DNA from: Lineolata rhizophorae
Taxonomy: Eukaryota; Ascomycota; Dothideomycetes; Lineolatales; Lineolataceae
NCBI GenBank assembly: GCA_010093515.1
Contig: MU001676.1
Coordinates: 287,621 to 351,620, forward strand
Length of the DNA: 64,000 bases
Direction: 5' to 3'
Below the pieces are notes generated by a model, which made no database searches, was not told the DNA's origin, and saw nothing but the letters and a program-made list of their open reading frames with translations. Position 1 is the first letter of the stretch, and each line of letters starts with the position of its first letter. This document shows positions 44,717-55,919 of the stretch, one piece after another. Made by a program: the position numbers and the translations under genes.

Positions 44717-47107
44717 ATGCCGCCGCCTCATTCAAAACGCCCCCGCCTCTCCCCACCGCCCTCCTCCGCTCCCACCACTCTCACCACCATGATCCCTCCC
44801 ACCCCCACCGTCGACCCCGATAGCCCCTCCGCTTCGCGCCGTCGCTCCTCAACCGCCACCGCGGACCCCTCCAGCCGCTCCCTCTTCGTCCGCAACCTGG
44901 CGCCGACGACGACGACGGCCGACCTGACGGCGCACTTCTCGGCGGCCTTCCCGCTGCGCCACGCGACGGCGGTCCTGGACCCGGCCAAGGGCGGCGCCTG
45001 CAAGGGCTACGGCTTCGTGACGTTTGCGGACGCCGAGGACGCGCAGAGGGCGCGGGCCGAGCTGGACGGGAGCGTGCTGCTGGGGCGCAAGGTGGGCGTT
45101 GGCGCGGCGAGGCCGAGGCGGCGGCAGCGGCAGGGCGGCGAGGGGCTGGACGAGGGAGCCGATGGCGGGGGCGCGGGCGGAGCGCCGCGCGGCGCGATCA
45201 AGGGCGCTCGGGCTGGCCGCGGGATCGAGGACGCCGGGACTAGGCTGCCGCCCCGGCTGATCGTGCGGAATCTGCCCTGGAGCGTCAAGGGCGAGGAGCA
45301 GCTGGCGGCGCTGTTTCGGTCCTACGGTAAGGTGAAGCAGGCTGTGGTGCCGCGGAAGAAGGGCGGGCGGCCGGGCGAGTTAGCCGGGTTCGGGTTCGTG
45401 GTGTTGAGGGGGTATAAGAATGCGGAGAGGGCTATTCAGGGGGTCAATGGGAAGGTGGTGGATGGGAGGACGGTCGCGGTGGATTGGGCGGTGGATAGGG
45501 AGACGTGGGCGAAGATGAATGGGGCTGAGGACGAAGGTAAGGATATCAAGGGAGATGAGGATGTGGACGGAGATGAAGAGATGGTTGATGCGGAGGTAGA
45601 GAGCGAGGAAGACGATGAGTTTCGGAGCGAGGGCGATTGGGAAGATGAGGATGGAGATGAAGACCATATGGATGTTGACGGAGACGAAGAGGCCGACGGA
45701 GAAGATGAAGAGGCATCGGGTCCGGCACAGTCAGGAAAAGGGCTGCAAGACAATTCTTCAACGCTATTTATTCGCAATCTCCCATTTACGGCTACGGACG
45801 ACGCATTGAAGGAGCATTTCACCGCGTTCGGTCCTGTGCGGTATGCCCGTATTGTGCTCGATCCAGCTACCGAGAAACCTCGTGGCACAGGTTTCGTCTG
45901 CTTCTTCAAGGTTGACGACGCTATGTCCTGCCTGAAGGGTGCGCCGAAGAAAAAGAATGCCTACGATGCCAAACGTTCCTCCTCCAAGCAGGCCGTTTCT
46001 GTCCCTCACTCAATTCTCCAAAACGATGAAGAGGATCCGTCAGGTCTGTACACTATGGACGGGCGAGTCCTACAAGTCTCGCTCGCCGTCGACCGCGCCG
46101 AAGCAGTCCGTCTTACCGCCGAAGGCGTCTCCAATCGGCGCGCCCGCGAGGAGAGCGATAAACGGCGGCTGTACCTGCTCAGCGAGGGGACGGTCCCCAG
46201 CAACTCGCCGCTATACCAGCTGCTTTCGCTGTCGGAGATCGCAATGCGAGAGGCCTCGGCGAAGCAACGCAAGACGCTCATCGAGCGCAACCCGGCGCTG
46301 CATCTGTCGCTGACGCGCCTGTCCGTGCGCAACATCCCGCGCGGTCTCTCGAGCAAGGACCTCAAACAGCTCGCGCGGGAGGCCGTGGTGCGTTTTGCGG
46401 AGGACGTTAAGGCCGGCAGGCGCGCAAAGCTATCGCCGGAGGAGCTGGCGCGCGGTGGGAGGGACATAATGAAGGCTGCGGAACAGGAGCGTAAGCGCAG
46501 GGGGATGGGCATTGTGAAGCAGGCCAAGATCGTCTTCGAGAGTAAAGAGGGCAGCAAGGTTAGCGAGAAGACCGGAGCCGGACGTAGTAGGGGATATGGC
46601 TTCATCGAGTACTACACCCATCGCTCGGCGCTGATGGGCCTGCGCTGGCTCAACGGCCACCAAGTCGGTGCTGGGGTTGCGGCAGAGAAGGCGAAAAAGG
46701 GCAAGGGGAAAGGGAAGGGGAAAGATGCAGACAGCGAGGTTAAAGAACGCAAGCGCAGACTCATTGTTGAGTTTGCCATCGAGAATGCGCAGGTGGTTAA
46801 TCGGCGCCACGACAGGGAGGTCAAGGCGCGCGAGATTGGCTCAGGGCCAGCCACCAAGAATCAAGATAGGGCTCTTCATCAGGAGGGCGGCCGCCGCAAG
46901 GCTAGTGATACAAGGCTTGCCAGACCGCAGCAGCAGCAGCAGTCGCGGAAACGGAAGCGTGGACCCGAGGGCGGGGCGGAGGCGGCAGAGGCCGTGCAAC
47001 AGGGAACTGGCGCGGATGCAGATAAGAGCAAGCTGGCCAAGCGGCAGCAGATCATTGCGAAGAAGAGAATGGCGCGCCGGATGAGGAAGAAGGGGGCCAA
47101 GGCGTGA
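44717..47107 (+). CDS. NOP4: Nucleolar RNA-binding protein Nop4 (RBM28 homologue), four RRMs
   Basis: This single-exon gene encodes 796 residues from MPPPHSKRPRLSPPP. There are four RRMs. RRM1 (about 53-130) has RSLFVRNLAPTTTTADL and GACKGYGFVTFAD. RRM2 (about 180-265) has RLIVRNLPWSVKGEEQLAAL and LAGFGFVVLRGYK. RRM3 (about 347-470) has STLFIRNLPFTATDDALKEH and PRGTGFVCFF. RRM4 (about 532-690) has RLSVRNIPRGLSSKDLKQLA and RSRGYGFIEYYTHRSALMGL. An acidic Asp/Glu stretch separates RRM2 and RRM3. The C-terminus is strongly basic (RQQIIAKKRMARRMRKKGAK). Domain order and acidic spacer match Nop4, which is needed for 27S pre-rRNA processing and 60S assembly in the nucleolus. The frame is open upstream to 44468. 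I use the ATG at 44717 because similarity-like sequence begins after it. Confidence 0.92.
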   Translation: MPPPHSKRPRLSPPPSSAPTTLTTMIPPTPTVDPDSPSASRRRSSTATADPSSRSLFVRNLAPTTTTADLTAHFSAAFPLRHATAVLDPAKGGACKGYGFVTFADAEDAQRARAELDGSVLLGRKVGVGAARPRRRQRQGGEGLDEGADGGGAGGAPRGAIKGARAGRGIEDAGTRLPPRLIVRNLPWSVKGEEQLAALFRSYGKVKQAVVPRKKGGRPGELAGFGFVVLRGYKNAERAIQGVNGKVVDGRTVAVDWAVDRETWAKMNGAEDEGKDIKGDEDVDGDEEMVDAEVESEEDDEFRSEGDWEDEDGDEDHMDVDGDEEADGEDEEASGPAQSGKGLQDNSSTLFIRNLPFTATDDALKEHFTAFGPVRYARIVLDPATEKPRGTGFVCFFKVDDAMSCLKGAPKKKNAYDAKRSSSKQAVSVPHSILQNDEEDPSGLYTMDGRVLQVSLAVDRAEAVRLTAEGVSNRRAREESDKRRLYLLSEGTVPSNSPLYQLLSLSEIAMREASAKQRKTLIERNPALHLSLTRLSVRNIPRGLSSKDLKQLAREAVVRFAEDVKAGRRAKLSPEELARGGRDIMKAAEQERKRRGMGIVKQAKIVFESKEGSKVSEKTGAGRSRGYGFIEYYTHRSALMGLRWLNGHQVGAGVAAEKAKKGKGKGKGKDADSEVKERKRRLIVEFAIENAQVVNRRHDREVKAREIGSGPATKNQDRALHQEGGRRKASDTRLARPQQQQQSRKRKRGPEGGAEAAEAVQQGTGADADKSKLAKRQQIIAKKRMARRMRKKGAKA

Positions 47108-48503
47108 GGGATTTGGAAATGGGGGTACTGGAGACTGAGCAAAATGGGAAAGGTTTCCGGAGGTTTGTACGAGGCATGTTACTTTATTTGATCTTGAGAC
47201 CTTGGCCATTGTCACCGTTAGCGGCTACTGTGGAGACGTTGTGGTTTGTTGTAGGGCCTTATTTTGCTCCCCTTACTTTAGATTGTGCTCTCGGATTGTG
47301 TGAGCTCGCCGTTAATCGAATCCTTCTAGGCTGCATGCGTTACGGGTTTGTTAAGCTTTTAAATTCATTCGGGCATCCATGATCCCGAGAGTATTCTGCG
47401 TAGCTCGGCGCCATCGGCTACTTCCATGCTTTCGGACGCGTTTGATGTTGTTGCATTGTCCAGAATCCTGGGATTTGAATTTTCATGTGACCCACTCACT
47501 TCACAAGCTAAAAGGCCTACCATCTCCCCACGTCGAGTTCCTACCTCAGTTAGCCACCTTACAGCACTCTTTTACACAACGTCAGGTGGGTACTGTTGCG
47601 AAACCACAGAGCTGCCTCGACCTGATACCTTCACGCTCTTGAGATGTTGTGTAGCTCACAAATTGTAAGCTCAGCCCCATCATCGTGAAGAATTTTCTCC
47701 CGTCTCCTACGCTCAAATTGCTGACAATTCCCCTTCAATGTCTTTTACCACTGTAGCAGTGGACCGAGCATGTACGCCGTTGCGGGGCTTCTTAACCGTT
47801 TGGCTTCCTGGAGAGTCAGCCATACCTTCAACGGCATATATCGACCGCACGTTGAGACATTTTCTCCCAAGTACAGCAGACAGCTGTAGGTTTTGTGAGA
47901 GGTCATCAAAAGCCTGACAACGTGCAGCGCCTTCCTTGGCGGGGGCACTTCAATTGCTTTTTGCACTGCTGGGAAATGCTTGCCCTTTTCGCATCAAACC
48001 GGACTCATGGCAAACAACGTCGCTTTGGGAAAAGTGACATCTCGTCTAGGGAGCGTGTGTATCGAACTCAGAGACCGCAGCGAGGTCCTCGACTAAGGAC
48101 TCCATGATGGCGCCGCGTCATGGGTCAGAAAACCATCGCAAAACAAACGTCGTACTGATATGTGGAGCATATAAATACCAAATCCTTTCGGCCGGGTATC
48201 AATTGGCCCAAGTCCATCTTTCGATATACCACGACAGCGAGCTACTGGCATTTTGATCAAAGGTGGAAAGATATTGACCAATCCAATCGGTAGGGGGCCC
48301 CCAGTGAACTATCGACCGGCTACTTGCTAAGCACTCAAACCACGCTCTCTTCATCCAATACGAATCTAGCCTTCTCCGAACTGCATAGCTAACTTGCACT
48401 GAACCGTAATCTAGATATCTACTCCCCGGCCAATTCAGCAGCAATCTAGGCCTCGCAAACAAACCTACCGCCGCACTGCCCACCCGCTGAACTGCCACTT
48501 ACA
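47108..48503. other. Gene-free stretch between NOP4 and the Cys/His protein
   Basis: This is the 3' flank of NOP4 and the promoter of the small gene. Frames on both strands are short and motif-free. Confidence 0.5.
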
Positions 48504-48719
48504 ATGTGTGAGCTTGAGCACATGCACTGGGTGTGCGGCCACGAGGGCGACCGCATCATCAAGTACTGCCACTTCGCGCGCAACGACCCCAAGCACTACT
48601 GCGGCGGCGTCCAGGTCCGCAAGCGCGAGATGTGGCACCAGTACGAGTGCCCGTCGTGCGCCAGCTGGCGCGCCTTTTACCAGCAGCAAGCACAGCAGGC
48701 GGGCCAGCAGGGCCAGTAG
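48504..48719 (+). CDS. 71-residue Cys/His-rich protein, putative zinc-binding
   Basis: This is a single-exon small protein: MCELEHMHWVCGHEGDRIIK, YCHFARNDPKHYCGGVQVRK and REMWHQYECPSCASWRAFYQ, then a Gln-rich end (QQAQQAGQQGQ). Six Cys and five His are arranged as C2, C11/H13, C22/H23, H31/C33 and C49-x2-C52, which suggests two zinc sites. The pattern 'CGH...CHFARNDPxHxC' is one I associate with short uncharacterised fungal proteins; no function is known. The start fits, since the ATG directly precedes the first Cys and the preceding sequence is stop-rich. Codon use is strongly GC-biased compared with the AT-rich flanks, supporting real coding. A cytosolic or nuclear location is likely, as no signal peptide or membrane helix is present. 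Confidence 0.72.
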   Translation: MCELEHMHWVCGHEGDRIIKYCHFARNDPKHYCGGVQVRKREMWHQYECPSCASWRAFYQQQAQQAGQQGQ

Positions 48720-49767
48720 GAGGAGGAGTCGGCTGGGAGAAAAATGCCGAGGATGTTGGTGTTTAGAGCCGTAAAACTCATTGATGGCAAGGGGTAACTA
48801 GCCCCCTCGTTTGCTCGATAGGAGGCCTCCTAACACTGCTGCCGTTTGTGAAAGGCTGCCTCTCCTAAGCAACTCGAGCTGCATTTTTGGAGATTCGGGC
48901 ATAGCATGTCCCTCAGTCGCTCTGAGTGTTGGTTGGCAGACCTTGTAGGCGCTTGTTCTACCGTGTAGGATTTTCTTTCACCTTCGACGTAAGATTGCTA
49001 CGAAAAGTATCTCTATGTATTATCCTTATGTATTAAGCAAATTTTCATTGTTTCTATAGGCTCGATAAGCATTACGAGCGCGGAGAAAATGTCACATGCA
49101 TTGTATGCGGCACTGGTAGAATCTTATTTTATATATGTGCTGGGCTGAATGTTGCGCCTGTATTTCTATAAGTTTATTTAAGCTAACTGGATCTCGATGT
49201 GCTTTGAAGGAGCCCTCAGTTAACAAAAATGGACAAACTTCTCCTTATTTTCTGTTTCGCACATTGTTATTGTTCTGACACGTAGCTTGAAGCCTTGATA
49301 TGAAACACTTGCATAGTGTACAATATGAAAAGACGCTTACTCCCTTTTTGTTCTGTGTCGGTCAGAACTGCATTTGAATTTTGAATGTAGTCCATCAAAG
49401 ACACATGGCTAGCTACTCATTGTGAATTGTTCAAGTAAGCTTCGGAGTAGGAAGACAAGCCTAATTGGATCAATAGGAGGACAGTATGTACTTGCACATG
49501 ACGATCAAATCGACGATAAAAGGCGCAGTATCACCCGCGACTGTTAAACCGTCCTACTCGCCGATCTCTTAGCTTTTTTCTGTGCAACCTGTCAGTGTAG
49601 ATAGCGCACTTCAGAAGCCATAAAATGTACCAGCTTCATTTTTTTTTTTTCTGAAAAAGGGGGGGGAAGTCATTGAGAAACTTTTTGTTGTCATGAAACT
49701 TCCTGTTGAATATTGTTCAGATGCAACCTATGCCCGTCGAACCCCCCAAGTAGGTTTATTCACTCCG
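48720..49767. other. AT-rich gene-free stretch
   Basis: This lies between the convergent 3' ends of the Cys/His gene and DAP1. It includes a T10 tract followed by G8 near 49638-49667. Nothing else was recognised. Confidence 0.5.
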
Positions 49768-50423
49768 TTACAAATTTGCTGTCCCATTGAGCACGCCCAC
49801 AATGTTATAGCGCTTGCTGAAAAAGGTGAACCAGTCATTGAGCACGCCCTTCTCTTTGTCGCTTAGATCCTCATACTCGGGTCGGCAATCCTCGGGTTTT
49901 AGAGACGACTGGGCAAGCGCCCTTGACGAATCCTTCCCCGCAAAGACTACATATTCGATCTCTCAGTATGCTTCTTTACGACTAGGTCTAAGTGAAGCAA
50001 GTTACAGGCTAGCTTACCATGATATTGACCGTTCGGGCTGTACGCAGGGTTCTTGCTCACGTCAAACACTTTGCCCTAAGTATGCATCCCCCGTTAATGA
50101 AAGCAGTTCCGCTGAGTAGCAATGCAAAAAGGCCAATTTAGAATATTTGTTCATTCCATACTTTGATAGCGACATATGTCGGAAAGCCATCATTGGTTCC
50201 TGGCCCATTCATAGTTAGCCGTTTGCTCTCTAAAACACACCCCACATATCTCGTATTACACAGGACTTTACTCCTAGCCAATTGAAGTCCCACAAAAGGG
50301 CAATAGCAGCTCACCATCACACTTGGCCATGTACTCCGGCGCGATTGGATCATCCTTTGGCGGGTCTAGGTCCACCGGCTCCTTAGGAGCAAAGTTCTTT
50401 GGCTCCTCGACGTGGTCCGACAT
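49768..50423 (-). CDS. DAP1: Cytochrome b5-like haem-binding protein of the MAPR family (Dap1)
   Basis: Four exons (minus): 50423-50315, 50199-50162, 50075-50018, 49946-49768, with agreeing phases. The product is 127 residues. The protein reads MSDHVEEPKNFAPKEPVDLD, PPKDDPIAPEYMAKCDGTND, GFPTYVAIKGKVFDVSKNPA, YSPNGQYHVFAGKDSSRALA, SSLKPEDCRPEYEDLSDKEK and WFTFFSKRYNIVGVLNGT. This is the full MAPR pattern, a b5-like fold in which haem is held by Tyr (the YSPNGQY block) rather than two His. In yeast, Dap1 binds haem and supports the P450 Erg11 in ergosterol synthesis and azole tolerance. The fungal form lacks the N-terminal membrane helix of animal PGRMC1, as here. An in-frame upstream ATG (50459) would add 12 residues of unclear value. 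Confidence 0.93.
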
Positions 50424-51223
50424 AATGCGTGTGAGATGTGATCGAGTAGGCAAAGACAAGCCAGTGGAAATGTATACTTCGACTTCTCTGTTCTTTGTTT
50501 GCTAGGCCGGCAGGACTTGTTCAGAGGGTGGCTTTTGCGGTGCAGGAAGTAAGATGAGACGATTAGTGGTGAGGTGGGGCAGTGGCTGTTGCATGGCGGG
50601 GCCTGCGTGGCGCGATTCGTTCATGGCGCATTGGCCAACTCACCCAGCGTGTCCCTGGTTCTGGCAGCACTGGTCCCGGCATCAGCCGAATTTAATGTCT
50701 TGTAACATCAGCGGACAAAATTCTCTGATTTGCTGCTGTAATGCAGAGGCTCATGTTAAAGCGTATATTTTAAGAACGTGCTCTGTCTAGCGAATCGGCA
50801 CACAAGGTTCTACACAGCCCACAGAGTGATGAAACTTGAGGTTGCAAAGTAGCCAGTGCATCATATTGAGCCATCATGTCATGTTGAATATGCGGAAACC
50901 GACCTCAACAATCAGTTCTGAAGAGTCAAAGTTCCCGAGAGCCACTAGAGCCGAGTGGGAAACTCTCAGATAGAATATTTGAAGATGTCACCGAAAGATC
51001 AAACATTTTGAGTTTCTTTTCTAGATGCTAATAGATCACTTACATGAGGCTGGATCTAAAGTCTCGTTGTCATGCGATCCAAGCTACACAGGATATGGAA
51101 ATATGTCCGTATAGCAACTCCTGCTCTCTAAAAAATTTTGTGGTATAGCGTCACAGCATGCACTACCCAACAGATTTAAAATAATTTCATGCTACGCCAG
51201 CGTGACCAACGAAACAAGGTCGT
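50424..51223. other. Gene-free stretch between DAP1 and the agmatinase gene
   Basis: This is the DAP1 promoter plus the agmatinase 3' flank. It is AT-rich from about 50.7 kb. No coding signal was recognised. Confidence 0.5.
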
Positions 51224-53615
51224 TCAGGCGACCGTTGATTTGACAGGTTGCTGTACCATCAACGTTAGGAGAGAATGTGCAACCTCCGCCGCGGCAAGTG
51301 TGGTTGTCTCCCCAGGATTGTCGTAGATTGGAGCAACCTCGACTTTGGAGATGCCGTCGTTAGCGAAGCCAACTAGATAAAACTGGAAGCAGATAGGGAG
51401 GGACGTACCGACGTCTGCGCCGACTAATTCAAGTCCAGTGAGACCATCCAAGATACTGAGCAGCTCGCGGCTAGTCCAACCTCCTGGTTCAGCTGTACCA
51501 GTTGCTATTGCACGCGAGTTCTGTCAAATCAACTCTTTGACAAGGACGATACCTTTCGTTCTGCAGTTGGACATATACTTGGGAGAGAAACTCACCAGGA
51601 GCAAAAGCTGGATCTAGGACGTCGATGTCGACGCTGATGTAGACCTTGGAAGCTCCCACTCTTTCTTTTAGCTTGCGGGCCACTCCTTCAATGCCGATCT
51701 TGTCAATGTCCCGAGCCTTGACCATGTCAAAACCGCACCTCATGTCGTTTCGCACATCACCTGTGGGTCTCATAACAGGTGCTCTAATGCCCGCGTGGAT
51801 AGAGGTGTTACGTATCAGCCCTTCCTCGTGGGCAATGTGTAGGAACGTCCCATGATTGACTCCTCTAAAATCGAGTACAGACGCTTAGTTAGAATCTCAA
51901 GTAACATCCTTAGCTCTAAAGGGAGAATTATTGCATTCAGCCTCGGAGCTGAACGTTGAATAATTTTAGACTTACGCATAGTGAGATATTCCACCACCTG
52001 AAGGATGTTAACATTGTCCTTGCAACAGGAGTAATAAATCAAGCACCTACCCAAAACTTCAGGGTCCCACGTATCTAGGTGACTGTCGAAGTGAATCACG
52101 CTGACCTGGCCCCACCGTTGGTACACAGATCTCAAGGCTGATAACGTTGTGGTGTGGTCACCGCCTAATGTGATAATTCTAGGAATCGTGAATTCGGTAG
52201 AATTTGATTGGCGACCTGATACAATCTTCAAAACGTAGATTAGCCTTGTAGCCTAGGCTAGACCTCTGCGCATATTACGCAAGGAGAGATGATATTCCAT
52301 TGGCGCAATGCAAAGCTTAAACTTAATCACGAACAAAATCGCTAGCTTATTTCTAGAGAACGCGTACTTACCTTGTGCGCAGCATCCAACTGTTTTAGGG
52401 CCACGGTGTTATCCTATATGCCGTTAGTGAGTAGGGGTTGAGGTTGATCTCCGCGAGGCGTACGAGGAATGTGAGTGGTGCGTCGCCGCAGTCTACGATC
52501 TTGGCCCACTCCAAGAACGAATTCTCTCCTATTCGCAGAATAAGATGATTCGAGGAAGGAGTCAGTAAGTCTTGCTGACAAAAAATTGTGGAAGTAACGA
52601 CAGAGTAGAGGTTGCAAGCAAAAGGACAGCATCGTAGGTGACGGGTACATGCATGCAGTACTGGACTCATCCAGTTACATCATGCTTAATCCTGGTGATA
52701 CGTCGTTCTTTTAAGGTGACTCCTGGGATCTGGCATCCACACAATTGTCGTAATTTTATTTTTGCGAGTGAACAAGTGCCACCCAAGCCGTTGCACGCCC
52801 CAAATGATCGGTATTGATCGCTCTCCGACACCTGGAGCAATTATTCCCGTTGCACAGCAATCCCAACCGGCCATCTCTCTGTGTTTCTGAAACTGGGGCA
52901 AAGATCCAGTGTCCCACAATCCCCATGCCACCCGAGATGTACGATTCAACCTTCAAAGTCAAACATACTAGAAAATGGAGACTCACCCGTGTAGATATTC
53001 CAAGCGGCATCAGGTGCCATGCGCCTGGAACCCTGCCGGATTCCTGTTGGTCCGAAGCGCGCACCAGGGCGGGCAGTGACAGCCTATTGTAATCAGAGGA
53101 CGATGAATAAGTTGACGTGTCCCTCAACAAAATCATGGGTTCCGCAGAACCGGTGCATAAGGCAGCACACCATGCAGGGCGAAGGCAGTGTATTCCTGAC
53201 TCTGAATGGGCAGGAAGAGAAGAGGACTTGGAATTCAATTGTAGAGAATGTGGTTGTCGTGGAACAACGACCAGGTCTGTTGGGGTAATTGGACCCCTGC
53301 AACGGTGACTAGAAGATATCCATTGCTCACAGTGTCAAATGGTGCACCCATAAATGCAATGTCGAACTTCTCTACTTCCGCATCTGCAGATAGGCAGCGA
53401 ACGTGTGGGAGATTTGCGAAAGTGGTGAGTCCCGAAAAGGCGCTACCAGTGGAGACATCAATGTTTCCAAATGCCTTTTGGTTCGCAGCGGGATCAAGAA
53501 CATTCTGATGAGAATCTTCGTTAAACCCAGATATCGGAGGGAATACAATATTCCGGGCGTGGCAGAAGGGAAGACTGAAGAGATACGAGATGACCGCGCA
53601 AATTTGAGCTAACAT
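51224..53615 (-). CDS. Secreted agmatinase/arginase-family ureohydrolase
   Basis: Nine exons (minus): 53615-53331, 53083-52987, 52528-52464, 52413-52372, 52225-52051, 51997-51976, 51864-51596, 51504-51409, 51342-51224. All phases agree. The CDS is 1,170 nt and the product 389 residues. A signal peptide opens the protein ([20 protein letters not shown]). The ureohydrolase core follows: [56 protein letters not shown] (metal His/Asp), [11 protein letters not shown] (D-x-H-x-D), [40 protein letters not shown] (S-x-D-x-D) and [13 protein letters not shown]. It ends [20 protein letters not shown]. All Mn-binding residues are present, so it should be active. Agmatine hydrolysis to putrescine and urea is the usual family reaction, but secreted fungal members are not well characterised and another guanidino substrate is possible. 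Exon 6 is only 22 nt; intron 2 is 458 bp. Confidence 0.92.
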
Positions 53616-54308
53616 TCTTGATTGATGTAAGTTGACCAGAGACGAATAGCGAAGAGAAGGAAAGAATTCTTTCCAACAATATCAATTACACTTTCGGAAC
53701 AATAGTCCAACTTTGGTTCATGGTGACGGGAGGTTTTGGATTTATCACTGCCTCCCGGGCGCAGATGATATCAACGGACGAGCCGACAATCGAGAAGATC
53801 TTTGGGCAGTGCCTCTAAACCTGAACAGGCAAGTCCAGCCGCAGACTTGTACTTACCATAATAGAATTTACGTATTCGCTAGGGTCTGGACTGACTCGTA
53901 TTTCCGGTATTCTGTCATTTGAAAAAGCATCGAGATAAATAGAAAGCAACTTCTGAGACAAACGGCGAGAGCACGACTTTGTGGTCGCTAGAAAGTCTAG
54001 AACTCAAAAATTTACGCCTTCATTTCTCGCTGGAAATAGTCTGAACATGGGTGGAAGGCAACCGGGGCTTCAAAATATTTGGGCTTTTGTACAATGTTGA
54101 ACTACGGAGACATGGTGATGATAAGTCTCACGCTTAGAAAAGAACTAGAGAAAACCGCATGGAATGCCGCGAGGCGTCCATCGAATGAGATACGCAACGA
54201 CAGTATCGTCCACACCGATGATGACCCTAATCGGTACAAGACCGCTCAGCTGGACACAACCGGCAGTCAAAGAAAACAAGTCAATTCAGTCACTCCCTGC
54301 AAGTGAAT
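53616..54308. other. Gene-free stretch between agmatinase and CUE5
   Basis: This is the agmatinase promoter and the CUE5 3' flank. Short frames at 53713-53922 and 54079-54306 (+) have no motif. Confidence 0.5.
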
Positions 54309-55919
54309 CTACTCCTTCTTTCCCGTCAGCATCTCCTCAGCCTCTTTATCCTTCGTCGCCATGCTTCCTGACCGCTGCTGCGGCTCCAACTTCGCGTCTC
54401 CGCTCGGTTCCGACTTGGATGCAGCGCGCTTAAGCCGCTCCGAATCATCGGCTTTGATGTCCTTGGCCTTAGCCTCATCGTCGTCGCTATCTCCTAGGCT
54501 GAACGGGTCGTTGTCGTCGCCCTCAGGGTTCGGGGCCACCGACGTGAGCGGCTGCCACTTCTTTGTCTTCCCTTGCTCGGCACCAGACTTGCTCTTCTGC
54601 GTTGGCGTTGGCGCGCGGTAGAGGGCGTCGACCTCGTCCACGGGGCCGGACTGCGGGGCCGTTGGCGTGGGCTTGAACAGGTCGGGGTTGGCGATCGGGC
54701 GGTTCGTCCGTTGCTGAGGCGGAGCTGTTGAAGTCATGTTACACCTTGATCCTTGAAACGACACTGCACGGGATACCCATACCTTCATCATCACGCAACT
54801 CTAAGGCAGTAAAGTCATCTCCGAGAACCCGCGGATCAGCATCATACCGTTCTCGGTCGCTGCTGCGCCTGGCTTCTGCGCTCCTCCTCATCCCCTGCAT
54901 GTGATCCGGCCGTCCAGGTGCGAAGCCTTGAGGCTGCACCGAGCCTTGCGGTTGCACAAGGTCGTCATCTTCGTCCTCGCCATCGATTCTCTTCTTGAAA
55001 TCCATAATCCACTTGTTCACTTTCGACTGCGTCTCCAGGAAACCCTTGCGCACGTTCTCGCGAATGACGGGAAGGTCATCTGTCAAGCTAGTTAGACTCA
55101 AACTAAGTTCTCCTAGAGTACCTATAGGTCCACATTACCATCGAAGAAGCTATGCTCACGGTCGTCGTAGAGTTCGTTCGGCTTCAAGCCCGTCTCCTTT
55201 CGCGGCTGGGGCAGCGGCGGGTCGCCGCGACTCTGGGACCCGTATCCCTCATGCCCGGACGCGCTCTGGTAGTGTGCAGCTAGTTGCCTGGCATAGCGCT
55301 CGTCGGCTTCCATCTGGCGCTGGGCCTGCGACGGTCTAGGAGGTTGCGGCGGTGGCACGCCCTCTTCCTGGAAGCTCGGATCCGACATGCCTGTTTTGCC
55401 GTTGCAAGCCTAGTGTAAGCAAATCAATCACATATGTACATGGTTAACCGTGTCATGAGAGCTCGGCACGTACTCAGCAGTGCGTTAAACGCGGGCTCGA
55501 CTTGTCCATTACTAGCAACGAGCACCGCCTTGACCACCTTCGCATCTATGCCCGGAAAGGCCTCGACGAGAGTCGCCTCCGCCTGGGCCTGGGGGCTCAT
55601 GGGGCGCGGTGGCTTGGGCGGCGGAGTCTCCGTCGCCTCGTCCTGGAAACTAACCTTGCGCGGGGCCTGCTGCTGTTCTACCGGCGGAGAGGCGAGATTG
55701 CCGCCTTCTTGGGCGGTGCTGGCGGAGTCCTGCGGCTCGTCGAAGTCGAGAGGATGGGCGGTCGTGGGCGATTCGGCGCCGCCGGCGGAGCCCGATTTCT
55801 GCTCGGCATATTGGTCAGTATGGGTGGGTTCGTCCATCCGTGCATGCTAGGTTGTCGCAGGATCCGTGGTGGGGCGGGGACCGACTCACGGGCTTCTCAG
55901 AGACAGGCTTCTCGGACAT
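54309..55919 (-). CDS. CUE5: CUE-domain ubiquitin-binding protein, Cue5-like autophagy adaptor
   Basis: Five exons (minus): 55919-55890, 55846-55474, 55390-55139, 55079-54783, 54724-54309. The phases agree and the product is 455 residues. It begins MSEKPVSEKPHARMDEPTHT. The CUE domain (about residues 91-135) reads PQAQAEATLVEAFPGIDAKV, VKAVLVASNGQVEPAFNALL (the MFP-like and LL ubiquitin-contact positions), and runs into SMSDPSFQEEGVPPPQPPRP. The central block is DERYARQLAAHYQS, REHSFFDDDLPVIRENVRKG and FLETQSKVNKWIMDFKKRID. The C-terminal part is disordered with RTNRPIANPDLFKPTP and NDPFSLGDSDDDEAKAKDIK. Yeast Cue5 binds ubiquitylated aggregates and Atg8. The Atg8-binding motif cannot be fixed here. 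Exon 1 encodes just ten residues; the join is supported by phase and by homologous-looking continuity. Confidence 0.88.
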
